64,000 bases of DNA from Georgenia thermotolerans (lineage in GTDB: Bacteria; Actinomycetota; Actinomycetes; Actinomycetales; Actinomycetaceae). Both the position numbers and the translations under genes were made by a program. The notes under the pieces were generated by a model. That model was not told the origin of the DNA. It saw only the letters and a list, made by a program, of their open reading frames with translations, and made no database searches. The stretch spans positions 25,095 through 89,094 of the forward strand of contig NZ_VUKF01000019.1 of the NCBI RefSeq assembly GCF_009193185.1. Direction: 5' to 3'. Below, piece after piece: positions 45,838-53,873 of this stretch (position 1 is its first letter; every line of letters begins with the position of its first letter).

Positions 45838-47017
45838 CGATTGTCCCTTCAACCGGCACCGATTCCAGCCCGTTGCCTGGTATGCGCCGTGCCTTCGCCA
45901 AGAATCGGCTCAACGAGGTGAAATCGCCAAGTTGGCAACTGCTGCCGTTCCACACCTCAGGGGTCATGGAAGCTTCTGGTTTCCCCCAGTCCCGGCGCTC
46001 GCCGGAAATGATCGCCTCGCTAGCGGCGACCACTGTGATGTTGGGCTGGATATTAGTTACAAGTTCGTCGGGAATGCTGCTGTAGCAGAAGACAGCGATC
46101 TCAGATCGGGGGTAACGCCTAGCCGCGTCGAACAGCACCTCATTGAGGTGGGCGTCGCCAAATGAATAGCCGGAGACCAGTGTGAACGTCTCTGGCTCTG
46201 CAAGGGCACGGCGCAGCCGATCATGAAGCACCACGAATGGGACCCGTCGGGACTGGTCGTACTTCTCGTCTGACGGGTAGATCGCCGCCATATCTTGCTG
46301 AGCCACAGCGCTGCCGGTGCGTACAACGGTGCCGTTCTCGGCTGCGAGCCAGTTCAACGACCCGTGCAACTTCCACAGCCGAACGAAGGAGTTAGGTAGT
46401 TGATCGACTGCGGTGTCGCGGGGCTCCACGAGATCCGGGCGAAAGTGTGCACGGAGGGATCCGACGAATCCATCGAAGTAAGAGGCGCCGACCAACTCGA
46501 GGCCAGTCTCGATCAGCAAGTCATAGTTGACCGTGAACACCTCAATGGGCTTGAGATAGAACTCGCCCGCTGCCCAAGAGGCGAAGGCGGTCACGGCTGC
46601 TAGGTCCGGGGCGGGCGCCTGCAGGTTGTCGATGATGCTGGCCGTAATCTTCATCTCCAGATCTAGTGCGGTCTCTGGAGTAAATCCTGCGAACTCCTCG
46701 CCGGGGCTGAGGAGCGCACGGATGCGTCGCAGCCTGGTAAGGCCTTCTTCGAGATTCCTATCTCTGTAGAGGTCCTCCGCAAGCTGACGGCCTGCACCAT
46801 CGAGGCTCTCGAGCACTCGGGAAAGCAGAACGTTGACGTCGGGCAGGCCAGCGGCGCACGAGGTGCCAGCCCCCAGTAGAAGACACACATGCCGGGACCG
46901 GGTGGCCAGTTTCGCTGCAAGATCGGCGGCGACGGCCACGGGGTCATGGGTAGGCCTGGGTGCCGAATTGTCAGTGGGCGTGAGCGCCAGGTCATCGGTT
47001 GGCGTGTGCACAGTCAT
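45824..47017 (-). CDS. SIR2-like NADase
   Basis: 397 residues. The NAD-binding GAGTSCAAGLPD (49-60), FTVNYDLLIE with Asn164, and KLHGSLNW with His218 correspond to the catalytic Asn and His of SIR2-type defence NADases. SGYSFGDAHLNEVL (282-295) is the conserved GYS/GxS-D-xH element near the end of the domain. The C-terminal 100 residues are less conserved. ATG 47017 has GAGG 4 nt upstream and overlaps the stop of an upstream frame (ATGA). Predicted to deplete NAD on phage infection together with HerA. Confidence 0.93.
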   Translation of the reverse strand: MTVHTPTDDLALTPTDNSAPRPTHDPVAVAADLAAKLATRSRHVCLLLGAGTSCAAGLPDVNVLLSRVLESLDGAGRQLAEDLYRDRNLEEGLTRLRRIRALLSPGEEFAGFTPETALDLEMKITASIIDNLQAPAPDLAAVTAFASWAAGEFYLKPIEVFTVNYDLLIETGLELVGASYFDGFVGSLRAHFRPDLVEPRDTAVDQLPNSFVRLWKLHGSLNWLAAENGTVVRTGSAVAQQDMAAIYPSDEKYDQSRRVPFVVLHDRLRRALAEPETFTLVSGYSFGDAHLNEVLFDAARRYPRSEIAVFCYSSIPDELVTNIQPNITVVAASEAIISGERRDWGKPEASMTPEVWNGSSCQLGDFTSLSRFLAKARRIPGNGLESVPVEGTIGDAN

Positions 47018-47244
47018 TCGTCCTCAGTCGTTAGTGGTGTAGCAACTTCTACAGCCAGGTGTTCCGCTTGCCGCATCACCAGGTCGGCGGCTTCCCGCCT
47101 GCTCGGTTGGCACTTTTCGTCGGTCCAGGACGCACGGATTGAAGTGCTTGCAGAGAAGTTGTCATTGCGCGACTCGTTGACGTACGGGATGACAATGCCC
47201 CTTCTCTGTGGCGATGGTTCAAACGGTAGCGGTAGCGACCCGCT
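47014..47244 (-). pseudogene. Start-less 76-codon frame upstream of SIR2
   Basis: The frame between a TAA at 47245-47247 and the TGA at 47014-47016 reads as protein-like (for example RRGIVIPYVNESRNDNF and REAADLVMRQAEHLAVEVA). It is linked to SIR2 by an ATGA overlap. It contains no ATG, GTG or TTG in its first 60 codons. Its 5' end coincides with the edge of the low-GC region. It is most likely the 3' end of a gene whose front was lost when the island was inserted or rearranged. Confidence 0.5.
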
Positions 47245-47624
47245 TTACGGACAGAGACGTGGCAATATCCGACCCCTGGGCTTTGTGTAGTACCGGTCTC
47301 GCCTCGTGGCCTTAGTCCTACGGTTGGCGGTCGAGGTGACTCCGGACGGCATGGGCGGATCAGCGGCTTGCGCCGTCGGCCGGGACCCCGCACGCCGGAC
47401 AGGCTGGACAGGTGCGACGGCAGGGTCGCACCAAGCTCACGGCGCCAGCTCGGCTTCAACGTGAGTAGGCGCAGATGGCCCTTATGTCATGTGAGCCACC
47501 TAGGGAGGTGGAACTGTGCCGGGCCCTGGGGCTCGTTATGCCGGGGGCCGGGCGAGCGGCCTAGACCGTCGATCGCCCTGACCTACGCTGGGAGGGACGA
47601 GATCGCGACGGCGAGGAGGTCGCC
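47245..47624. other. Intergenic region at the right edge of the island
   Basis: 380 bp of return to higher GC. No frame with a ribosome binding site and protein-like composition is seen. The small acidic gene follows. The promoter of the defence operon may lie in its left part. Confidence 0.5.
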
Positions 47625-47798
47625 ATGGGTGCCGAACCGGAGCCCCCGCGCGTCCCGAAGGGCGACGACGCGCAGCCCGGCCACGATGAGCACTTCGACG
47701 AGCCGGTGCTGCTCGAGGAGGACGAGACGGTGCCGCCGCGGCCGGAGGAGGAGGCGGCGGACCTGCTGCGGTCCGAGCCCGGCGAGAACCCGGGCTGA
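47625..47798 (+). CDS. Small acidic protein, 57 aa
   Basis: ATG 47625 has GAGGAGG 5 nt upstream, strong evidence for translation. The product is Glu/Asp/Pro-rich (HDEHFDEPVLLEEDETVPPR), disordered, ending with ENPG. Comparable small acidic proteins sit at 26.0 and 50.9 kb. Function unknown. It converges on the epimerase gene. Confidence 0.65.
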   Translation: MGAEPEPPRVPKGDDAQPGHDEHFDEPVLLEEDETVPPRPEEEAADLLRSEPGENPG

Positions 47799-47837
47799 GG
47801 CCGGACAGCCGGCGTCAGGGCGAGCCAGCCGGCGTTG

Positions 47838-49481
47838 CTACGCCAGCTGCTGTGCGCCCACCTCGGCGCCGGTGCGCAACGCCTCCCCGCGGACCATCTG
47901 GTGCAGCCGCTCGAGGCGTGGGGAGAAGGCGTGAGACCGTTCGACGAGCTCGTCGAAGCGTTCCCGCGGCAGCCCCAGGTCGGGGGCGAGCTCGGCGAGC
48001 GTCTCCCACAGCCCGGCCTGGCCGTTGACGGCCCCGCGCATGATCTCGAGCTCGAGCAACGGGCTGAGCGGGGAGCGGGTCAGGACCCGGCCGTTGAGCT
48101 TGAGCCGGCCGGCGCGCTCGGCCACCCATGCCGCCGCCTGGCGGTAGGGCCGCTGGCGCAGGTCGAGCGCATCGATGATCGCGTGCAGCGCCTCCCGGGC
48201 GGCGGTGATCTCGTCGGCCAGAGCGGCCAGCTCGGGCCCCATGGCGGTGTCCGCGTACGCCCGGGCCATCCGCTGGATCCGGTCGCTCCCGCCGGTGGCC
48301 CCGGTGAGGTGGTCCGACAGGTACAGGCCCAGCAGGTGGGCGTCGATGTGCGGGGGCACGTGGGCGGCCATGACGTCTCCAGGGGTCGGGCTCTCGCGGT
48401 GGCGCCCGCCGGTCTCTCCGGCGTCGCGGAACTGCCGGTCGTGCGGGCGCATGGTGGGGCTGGGCGTGCCGGCGCGGTCGGCGATGCCCTCGAGCATCTC
48501 GCGCAGGGTCGCCTCGGCGTCGCGCCGCGGCGCCCAGCCGAGCTCGGCCCGGGCCCGGGCGGTGTCCATGACCGGCACCCCCATGGCCATGTCGAGCCAG
48601 CCGGCGTCGGAGGCCAGCAGCCGGGAGCGCCACGCCAGGTCGACGACGGGGCGGATGAGCCGCGGGGGCACCTCCACCAGTCGGCCGTGGTCGAGGACGC
48701 GGGCGAGGTCCGCGGCGCGCAGCACCGGGTCGGTCGCCACGTTGAACGCCCCACGAGCCCGGCGCAGCACCGCCTGCAGGTAGGCCTGCGCGGCATCGTC
48801 GGCGTGGACCACCTGCAGGCGCAGGCCGGCCGGCAGCGGCAGCACCGGCAGCGCGCCCGGGCGCAGCAGCCCCGCCGGCACCCACGGGCCGAGGAAGTAG
48901 CGGGCGATCTGGGCGCCGGCCGCCGCCTGGAAGACCAGGGCGGTGCGCAGGCGGGTGACGACGATCTCGGGGTGCTCGGCCTCGAACGCGTCGAAGATCC
49001 GTTCCTCGGCGGCCTTGTCCACGCTGTAGTGCGAGGAGCGGATGCCGCCGGCGGGCCAGGACTCCTCCCGCGGCACGTCGTCGTCCACCGGGGAGTAGGA
49101 CGCCACCGAGCAGGCGGCGACGAGCTGGCCGACGCCGGCCCGGGCGCACGCCGCGGCGACCCGGCGGGTGCCGTCGACGTTGATCCGCCGCAGCTCGTCG
49201 CGGTCGTGGTTCGGCTGCAGCACCCAGGCCAGGTGGATGACGGCGTCGGCCCCGGTGAAGGCCCGCGCGAGGCGGGCGACCACCGCCTCCTCGGCGGCGT
49301 CGTTCATCGCCAGGGCGCCGACGTCGACGCTGACCCACTCCGCGGCGTCGTACGGGGCCGCCCGCCGGTCCGGGGGCCGGCGGGCGATCCCCACCACCGA
49401 CGTCACCGCCGGCTCGGCCGCCAGGGCCCGCAGCACCGCCGTACCGACGTTGCCGCTGGCCCCGACGACGGCGACCCTCAT
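47838..49481 (-). CDS. NAD-dependent epimerase fused to a helical C-terminal domain
   Basis: 547 residues. Residues 1-330 are an extended SDR: VAVVGASGNVGTAVLRALAA, AVIHLAW, HYSVDKAAEE (Tyr-x3-Lys) and VVHADDAAQAYLQAVL. Residues 371-547 form an all-helical domain (HIDAHLLGLYLSDHLTGATGG, then PELAALADEITAAREALHAIIDAL). The two halves are joined by a hydrophilic linker. An internal ATG at 48371 has CTGGAG 5 nt upstream, so the second domain may also be made alone, or in relatives be a separate gene. ATG 49481 overlaps the dehydrogenase stop (ATGA). Substrates unknown. Confidence 0.8.
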   Translation of the reverse strand: MRVAVVGASGNVGTAVLRALAAEPAVTSVVGIARRPPDRRAAPYDAAEWVSVDVGALAMNDAAEEAVVARLARAFTGADAVIHLAWVLQPNHDRDELRRINVDGTRRVAAACARAGVGQLVAACSVASYSPVDDDVPREESWPAGGIRSSHYSVDKAAEERIFDAFEAEHPEIVVTRLRTALVFQAAAGAQIARYFLGPWVPAGLLRPGALPVLPLPAGLRLQVVHADDAAQAYLQAVLRRARGAFNVATDPVLRAADLARVLDHGRLVEVPPRLIRPVVDLAWRSRLLASDAGWLDMAMGVPVMDTARARAELGWAPRRDAEATLREMLEGIADRAGTPSPTMRPHDRQFRDAGETGGRHRESPTPGDVMAAHVPPHIDAHLLGLYLSDHLTGATGGSDRIQRMARAYADTAMGPELAALADEITAAREALHAIIDALDLRQRPYRQAAAWVAERAGRLKLNGRVLTRSPLSPLLELEIMRGAVNGQAGLWETLAELAPDLGLPRERFDELVERSHAFSPRLERLHQMVRGEALRTGAEVGAQQLA

Positions 49482-50794
49482 GGCCGGTCCACCGCCGGGC
49501 CGGCCCCCTCGGGGGCCCCGGGCGCCACGTCGGCGGCCGTGTTCGCGGCGATCTCGGCGTCCGTGGCCGGCGTGTGCAGCGCGCGGGAGGCCGGGATGGT
49601 GGGGTCGAGGACGATCTTGATCGCGCCGTCCTGCTTCTTCTGGAACGTCTCGTACGCCCCCGGGGCGTCCTCCAGGGAGAGCCGGTGGGTGCGCAGGTCC
49701 AGCACGCCGAGCGGGTCCGCCGAGTCGCTCACCAGCGGCATGAGGTCGTCGATCCAGCGGCGCACGTTGGCCTGCCCCATCCGGACGTTCAGCTGCTTGT
49801 CGAACAGCTCCATCATCGGCATGGGGTCCACCGCGCCGCCGTAGACGCCGGAGAGGGAGATCGTCCCGCCGCGCCGCACGGTGGAGATGGCCAGGTGCAG
49901 GGCGCCGAGGCGGTCCACGCCGAGGTTCTTGATCATCGGGCGGGCGAGCGCGTCGGGCAGCAGGCCGGCGCCCTTCTGCATCACCTCGGCGACGCTCGAG
50001 CCGAGCGAGCCGTGGGCCTCCATCCCGACCGCGTCGATGACGCTGTCCGGGCCGCGTCCGGCCGTCAGGCCGCGGACCGTGTCGGGCAGGTCGTCGACGT
50101 CGCGCAGGTCGAGGGTGTCGATGCCGTGGCGGCGGGCCATGGCGAGCCGCTCGGGTACGAGGTCGACGCCGATGACCTGGGCGGCGCCGCGGTGGCGGGC
50201 GATGCGGGCGGACATCTGCCCGATGGGGCCGAGCCCGAGGACGACGACGGAGCCGCCGTCGGGGATGTTGGCGTACTCCACCGCCTGCCACGCGGTGGGC
50301 AGGACGTCGGAGAGGTAGAGGTAGCGCTCGTCCGGCTCGCCGTCGTCGGGCACGGGGATCGGGCCGTAGTGGGCCTGGGGCACGCGGAGGTACTCCGCCT
50401 GGCCGCCGGGGACCTGGCCGTAGAGCTTGGTGTAGCCGAACAGCGCCGCGCCCTTGTCCTGGTCGCGCACCTGGGTGGTCTCGCACTGGCTCTGCAGCCC
50501 GTGGGCGCACATCCAGCAGCTGCCGCAGGAGACGTTGAAGGGGATGACGACCCGGTCGCCGGGCTTGATGTGCGTGACCTCGGGGCCGACCTCCTGGACG
50601 ACGCCCATCGGCTCGTGGCCGAGGACGTCGCCGGGGTCGATGAACGCCCCGAGCACGCTGTAGAGGTGGAGGTCCGAGCCGCAGATGGCGGTCGAGGTGA
50701 TCTTGACGATGGCGTCGGTCGGTTCGCTGATCTCGGGGTCCGGGACGTCCTCGACGCGGACGTCCTCCTTGCCCTGCCAGGTCAGTGCGCGCAC
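49478..50794 (-). CDS. Zinc-dependent dehydrogenase (glutathione-independent formaldehyde dehydrogenase-like)
   Basis: 438 residues. Catalytic zinc: TAICGSDLHLY and LGHEPMGVV. Structural zinc: NVSCGSCWMCAHGLQSQC. Cofactor: SVVVLGLGPIGQMSARIARHRGAAQVIGVDLVPERL with Asp after the GxGxxG, favouring NAD. The extra-long insertion DTLDLRDVDDLPDTVRGLTAGRGPDSVIDAVGMEAHG matches the FDH-like branch. GTG 50794 with GGGAGA upstream. A low-complexity tail ends the protein. First gene of a pair with the epimerase. Confidence 0.92.
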   Translation of the reverse strand: MRALTWQGKEDVRVEDVPDPEISEPTDAIVKITSTAICGSDLHLYSVLGAFIDPGDVLGHEPMGVVQEVGPEVTHIKPGDRVVIPFNVSCGSCWMCAHGLQSQCETTQVRDQDKGAALFGYTKLYGQVPGGQAEYLRVPQAHYGPIPVPDDGEPDERYLYLSDVLPTAWQAVEYANIPDGGSVVVLGLGPIGQMSARIARHRGAAQVIGVDLVPERLAMARRHGIDTLDLRDVDDLPDTVRGLTAGRGPDSVIDAVGMEAHGSLGSSVAEVMQKGAGLLPDALARPMIKNLGVDRLGALHLAISTVRRGGTISLSGVYGGAVDPMPMMELFDKQLNVRMGQANVRRWIDDLMPLVSDSADPLGVLDLRTHRLSLEDAPGAYETFQKKQDGAIKIVLDPTIPASRALHTPATDAEIAANTAADVAPGAPEGAGPAVDRP

Positions 50795-50865
50795 ATGGTC
50801 TCCCGTCGTCGGTGGAGCCGCCCACGGTCGCGGGACTGCGGGCGGCGTGGTGCTGGATGGGTCCG

Positions 50866-51024
50866 TCAGGCGTGGCCCTCGGACTCCTCCTCGTCGTCCT
50901 CGCCCTCGGCCTGGGAGGGCTGGTGGGCCGCCTCGTGGGAGGTTAGGGACTCCGGGTCGGCGTCGGGGTCCTGGTCCGGGTCGTAGGGCTCCTCGGACGG
51001 CTTCATGCCGGTGTTCTCGCTCAT
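50866..51024 (-). CDS. Small acidic protein, 52 aa
   Basis: MSENTGMKPSEEPYDPDQDP, then a run rich in Asp, Glu, Pro and Gln, ending EEESEGHA. ATG 51024 has only a weak GGTGG. No predicted fold. It lies between the dehydrogenase and YihY genes on the same strand. Confidence 0.6.
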   Translation of the reverse strand: MSENTGMKPSEEPYDPDQDPDADPESLTSHEAAHQPSQAEGEDDEEESEGHA

Positions 51025-51078
51025 GGATCCACCGTGGCACCGGCCCCGGGTGGCCGCATCCGGTGGCCGAGCCGCGCC

Positions 51079-52146
51079 TCAGGGGCGCCCGTCGCGCTGG
51101 GACGCGGGCTCGTCCTCCTGCTCGAACCGCTCGCGCAGCTCGCGCCCGCGCTCGACGTCCTCCTCGGCCTTCTTGGCCTTCTTGTCGCTGGCGCGGGTGT
51201 CCTTTGGGGGCAGCTGGAGCGTCTCCTCCGCCTCGATGCCGCCCTGAAGCTCGCGGCCGCGCTCGAGCTCGGCGTCGAACTCCGCCCCGAACAGCAGGGC
51301 GAGGTTGGTGATCCACAGCAGCAGCAGGAAGATGATGACGCCGGCGAGGGCGCCGTAGGTCTTGCTGTAGCTGCCGAACTGCGAGGCGTAGAAGCCGAAG
51401 GCGAGCACGGCCAGGGCCGCCGTGACGATGGCGATGACGGCGCCCAGGCTGATCCAGCGGAACTTCGGCTGCTTGACGTTGGGTGTGAAGTGGTAGAGCA
51501 GGGCGACGACGACGACGGTCACCAGCAGCAACGCGGGCCACTTCGCGATGTTCCACACGGTCAGCGCGACGTCGCCGAGCCCGATGACGTCGCCGATGGC
51601 GCGGGCGATGGGGCCGCTGACCACGAGCAGCACCGCGGCGATCGCCACGAGGACGAGCAGCACGGCGGTGAGGGCGTACATGAAGGGCCGCAGCTTCCAG
51701 ATCGGCCGGCCCTCGGGCACCTCGTACATGCGGTTCATGGCCCGCCCGAAGGCGTTGACGTAGTTCGACGCGCTCCACAGGGCGACGAGGAGACCGATGA
51801 CGAGTCCGGCGCCGGGCGCCGGGACGTTGGTGAGGGCGTCGATCACTGGGCCGAGGGTTTGCATCGTCGTGTCGGGTACGACATCGGAGAGCATGCCCTT
51901 GAGGGTGGTGGTCGTGGACTCCGCCTGGCCGACGAGGCTGAGGATGGAGACGAGCGCGATGATCGCGGGGAACAGCGACAGCACCGCGTAGTACGTCAGG
52001 CCCGCCGCGAGGTCGGTGCAGTTGTCGTCCATGAACTCGCGGAAGCTCCGCTTGGTGACGTACTTCCACGACGGCTTGCGGATCTCCGTGGGGGAGTCCG
52101 GCTTCGCCGGGTGCTCCTCGTGCGGGGCCTGACGGGTCGTGGCCAT
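51079..52146 (-). CDS. YihY/BrkB-family membrane protein
   Basis: 355 residues, six helices. MDDNCTDLAAGLTYYAVLSLFPAIIALVSIL, LWSASNYVNAFGRAMNRMYEVPEGRPIWK, LLYHFTPNVKQPKFRWISLGAVIAI and LWITNLALLFGAEFDAELERGREL are all present. The Lys/Glu-rich cytoplasmic tail is unlike that of the paralogue at 32658-33800. ATG 52146 has GAGGAG. Confidence 0.92.
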   Translation of the reverse strand: MATTRQAPHEEHPAKPDSPTEIRKPSWKYVTKRSFREFMDDNCTDLAAGLTYYAVLSLFPAIIALVSILSLVGQAESTTTTLKGMLSDVVPDTTMQTLGPVIDALTNVPAPGAGLVIGLLVALWSASNYVNAFGRAMNRMYEVPEGRPIWKLRPFMYALTAVLLVLVAIAAVLLVVSGPIARAIGDVIGLGDVALTVWNIAKWPALLLVTVVVVALLYHFTPNVKQPKFRWISLGAVIAIVTAALAVLAFGFYASQFGSYSKTYGALAGVIIFLLLLWITNLALLFGAEFDAELERGRELQGGIEAEETLQLPPKDTRASDKKAKKAEEDVERGRELRERFEQEDEPASQRDGRP

Positions 52147-52370
52147 GGCGTCTCCTCGGGGAAGTGCCGGGCGGCGCCGGCGTCGGTGCCCGGTCCTCCT
52201 GAGGCCACGGCGCGGGGGCCGCGAGGGCCGAGGGGGGCCGGGGTGGCTCGGCCCCAAGGGTCTGCCGGGCCGGACCGGTCGGCAACTCGACGGGCGCGCG
52301 GCGCAGGGCGTACCGGGATCGCTCGCGCCGGGCACCCCGGCGCTGCGCCGGTGCCCGACCGGCGCCGGCG

Positions 52371-52826
52371 TCAGGCGATCTGCAGCCGGGCGTCGCTGCG
52401 CACCCGGTGCAGCGGACGCACCGACGGGGACGCCGCGGCCTCGGGGAGGATCCGCCGTCCGGCGACCTCCTGGACGGGGATGCCCACGAGGAGCTGCCCG
52501 CCGGCCCACGGCGCCGCCAGGCCCTCGTTGACGAGGGGGTCGCCGACGAGGCGCGCCCGGCCCGTCACGGTGACGTACCAGCCGGTGCCCGTCGCCGGGT
52601 CGAGCGCCTGGACGCCGAGCGTCATCACGGGCTCGTGCACCGCCGCCGCCAGCCGTTCGCCGTACCCGGTGCGAAAGACCACCTCGTGCTCGTGGACGAG
52701 GAAGCGCACCGGCACCATCCGCGGGGCGTCCGACCGGGCGTAGCTCACCCAGCCCAGGCCGGCGACCGGCAGCAGCCGCAGGCACTCGGCCCGCGAGAGC
52801 ACGTCGAACTCGACCCCGTCGGGCAT
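52371..52826 (-). CDS. Pyridoxamine 5'-phosphate oxidase-like FMN-binding protein
   Basis: 151 residues of the split-barrel fold. GVEFDVLSRAECLRLLPVAGLGWVSYARSDAPRMVPVRFLVHEHEVVFRTG is the N-terminal part of actinobacterial PNPOx-like proteins, followed by GTGWYVTVTGRARLV. ATG 52826 follows AAAGGGAA. Many such proteins bind F420 or FMN and reduce small molecules; cofactor not determinable here. Confidence 0.9.
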   Translation of the reverse strand: MPDGVEFDVLSRAECLRLLPVAGLGWVSYARSDAPRMVPVRFLVHEHEVVFRTGYGERLAAAVHEPVMTLGVQALDPATGTGWYVTVTGRARLVGDPLVNEGLAAPWAGGQLLVGIPVQEVAGRRILPEAAASPSVRPLHRVRSDARLQIA

Positions 52827-53132
52827 CCCGGTTCCCTTTCCCCCGATGAGAAAACCGGTCGCGGCAAAGCGCGCGCCATGCAGGCACCACCCGTCGCGAC
52901 ATCCCCAGTGTGGCACCACCGACCTGCGGAAACCAGGGAATGACCGGCGCATTCGGGTGCGGGGTTCCCGGGCCGGAGTCCCCCCCGATCTGCCCCGGCG
53001 GCGTGCCCTCGATCAGGGCCGGTGGGCGCCGCCGGGCTCGGGATGCGGGCGTGTGGGGCCCGTGCCACGGTGGCGCCTACTCCAGACCGGGCCGACGCCC
53101 GGGCCGGTCGCCGCCGTCTGCGAGGGAGGGCG
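52827..53132. other. Intergenic region, divergent promoters
   Basis: 306 bp between the PNPOx-like gene and the MBL-fold operon. An AT-richer patch GATGAGAAAACCGG lies near 52845. No gene, terminator or clear operator was recognised. Confidence 0.5.
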
Positions 53133-53873
53133 ATGCTGCACCGCAACGTGGCCGAGGGGGTTCACCGCCTCGAGCACGCCTACGTGAACTGCTACCTGAT
53201 CGAGGACGACGACGGCGTCACCGTCGTCGACGCGGGCCTGCCGGCCTTCTGGCCGCTGCTCGGCCGCGCGCTGCGCGAGCTGGGGCACCGCCCCCGGGAC
53301 GTGCGGGCCCTGGTGCTCACCCACGCCCACTTCGACCACGTCGGCGTGGCCCGCCGCCTGCAACGGCGGCTCGGGGTGCCGGTGTGGGCGCACGAGCGCG
53401 AGCACTACCTCGCGGCCCACCCCTACCGGTACGCGCACGAGAACGTCCGGGCGATATACCCGCTGCGCTACCCCCACGACATCAAGCTGCTCGCGGCCAT
53501 GGCCCGTGCCGGCGCCCTGTGGGTGCGCGGCGTGCGCGATACCCGGCCGCTCGAGCCCGGCACGACGCTGGACGTCCCGGGCCGCCCGCAGGTGATCTTC
53601 ACGCCCGGGCACACCTTCGGCCACTGCGCCCTGAGCCTGCCGCGCGGGGTGCTCGTGAGCGGTGACGCGCTGGTCACCCTCGACCCCTACACCGCCCGCA
53701 CCGGCCCGCGGATCATCGCCGGCGCCGCGACGGCGGACTCCGCCATGGCGTTGCGCTCCCTGGACGCGCTGGCCGCCACCGGCGCGCAGGTGGTGCTGCC
53801 AGGGCACGGGGAGCCGTGGACGGACGGCGTCGAGGCGGCCGTGGCCCACGCCCGCGCGGCGGGGCCGGCGTGA
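53133..53873 (+). CDS. Metallo-beta-lactamase fold hydrolase
   Basis: 246 residues. The zinc motif is THAHFDHVG, then GHTFGHCAL, SGDALVTLD and LPGHGEP, giving all six or seven ligands of a dinuclear MBL site. N-terminal VNCYLIEDDDGVTVVDAGLP is typical of thiolesterase/glyoxalase-II-like members. ATG 53133 has GAGGGAGGG. It is first in an operon with GT2 and UXS genes (4-bp overlaps). Substrate unknown. Confidence 0.92.
   Translation: MLHRNVAEGVHRLEHAYVNCYLIEDDDGVTVVDAGLPAFWPLLGRALRELGHRPRDVRALVLTHAHFDHVGVARRLQRRLGVPVWAHEREHYLAAHPYRYAHENVRAIYPLRYPHDIKLLAAMARAGALWVRGVRDTRPLEPGTTLDVPGRPQVIFTPGHTFGHCALSLPRGVLVSGDALVTLDPYTARTGPRIIAGAATADSAMALRSLDALAATGAQVVLPGHGEPWTDGVEAAVAHARAAGPA

Larger units (their letters stand above)
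43540..47260. mobile_element. Lower-GC genomic island carrying a SIR2-HerA-KTSC operon
   Basis: About 3.7 kb with visibly lower GC and codons rare elsewhere in the window (TTA, CTA, GTA, AGA, ATA). It is bordered by truncated genes on the left (MOSC fusion) and right (start-less frame). No integrase, transposase, tRNA or obvious direct repeats are seen, so mobility is inferred only from composition, content and flanking scars. Confidence 0.7.

Noticed and set aside
43540..47260. Prophage or integrative element with att sites
   Set aside because: No integrase, tRNA end, phage gene or flanking direct repeat could be identified.
49478..50794. Alcohol dehydrogenase plus epimerase as a specialised pathway
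   Set aside because: Both families are generic and no further pathway gene is nearby.
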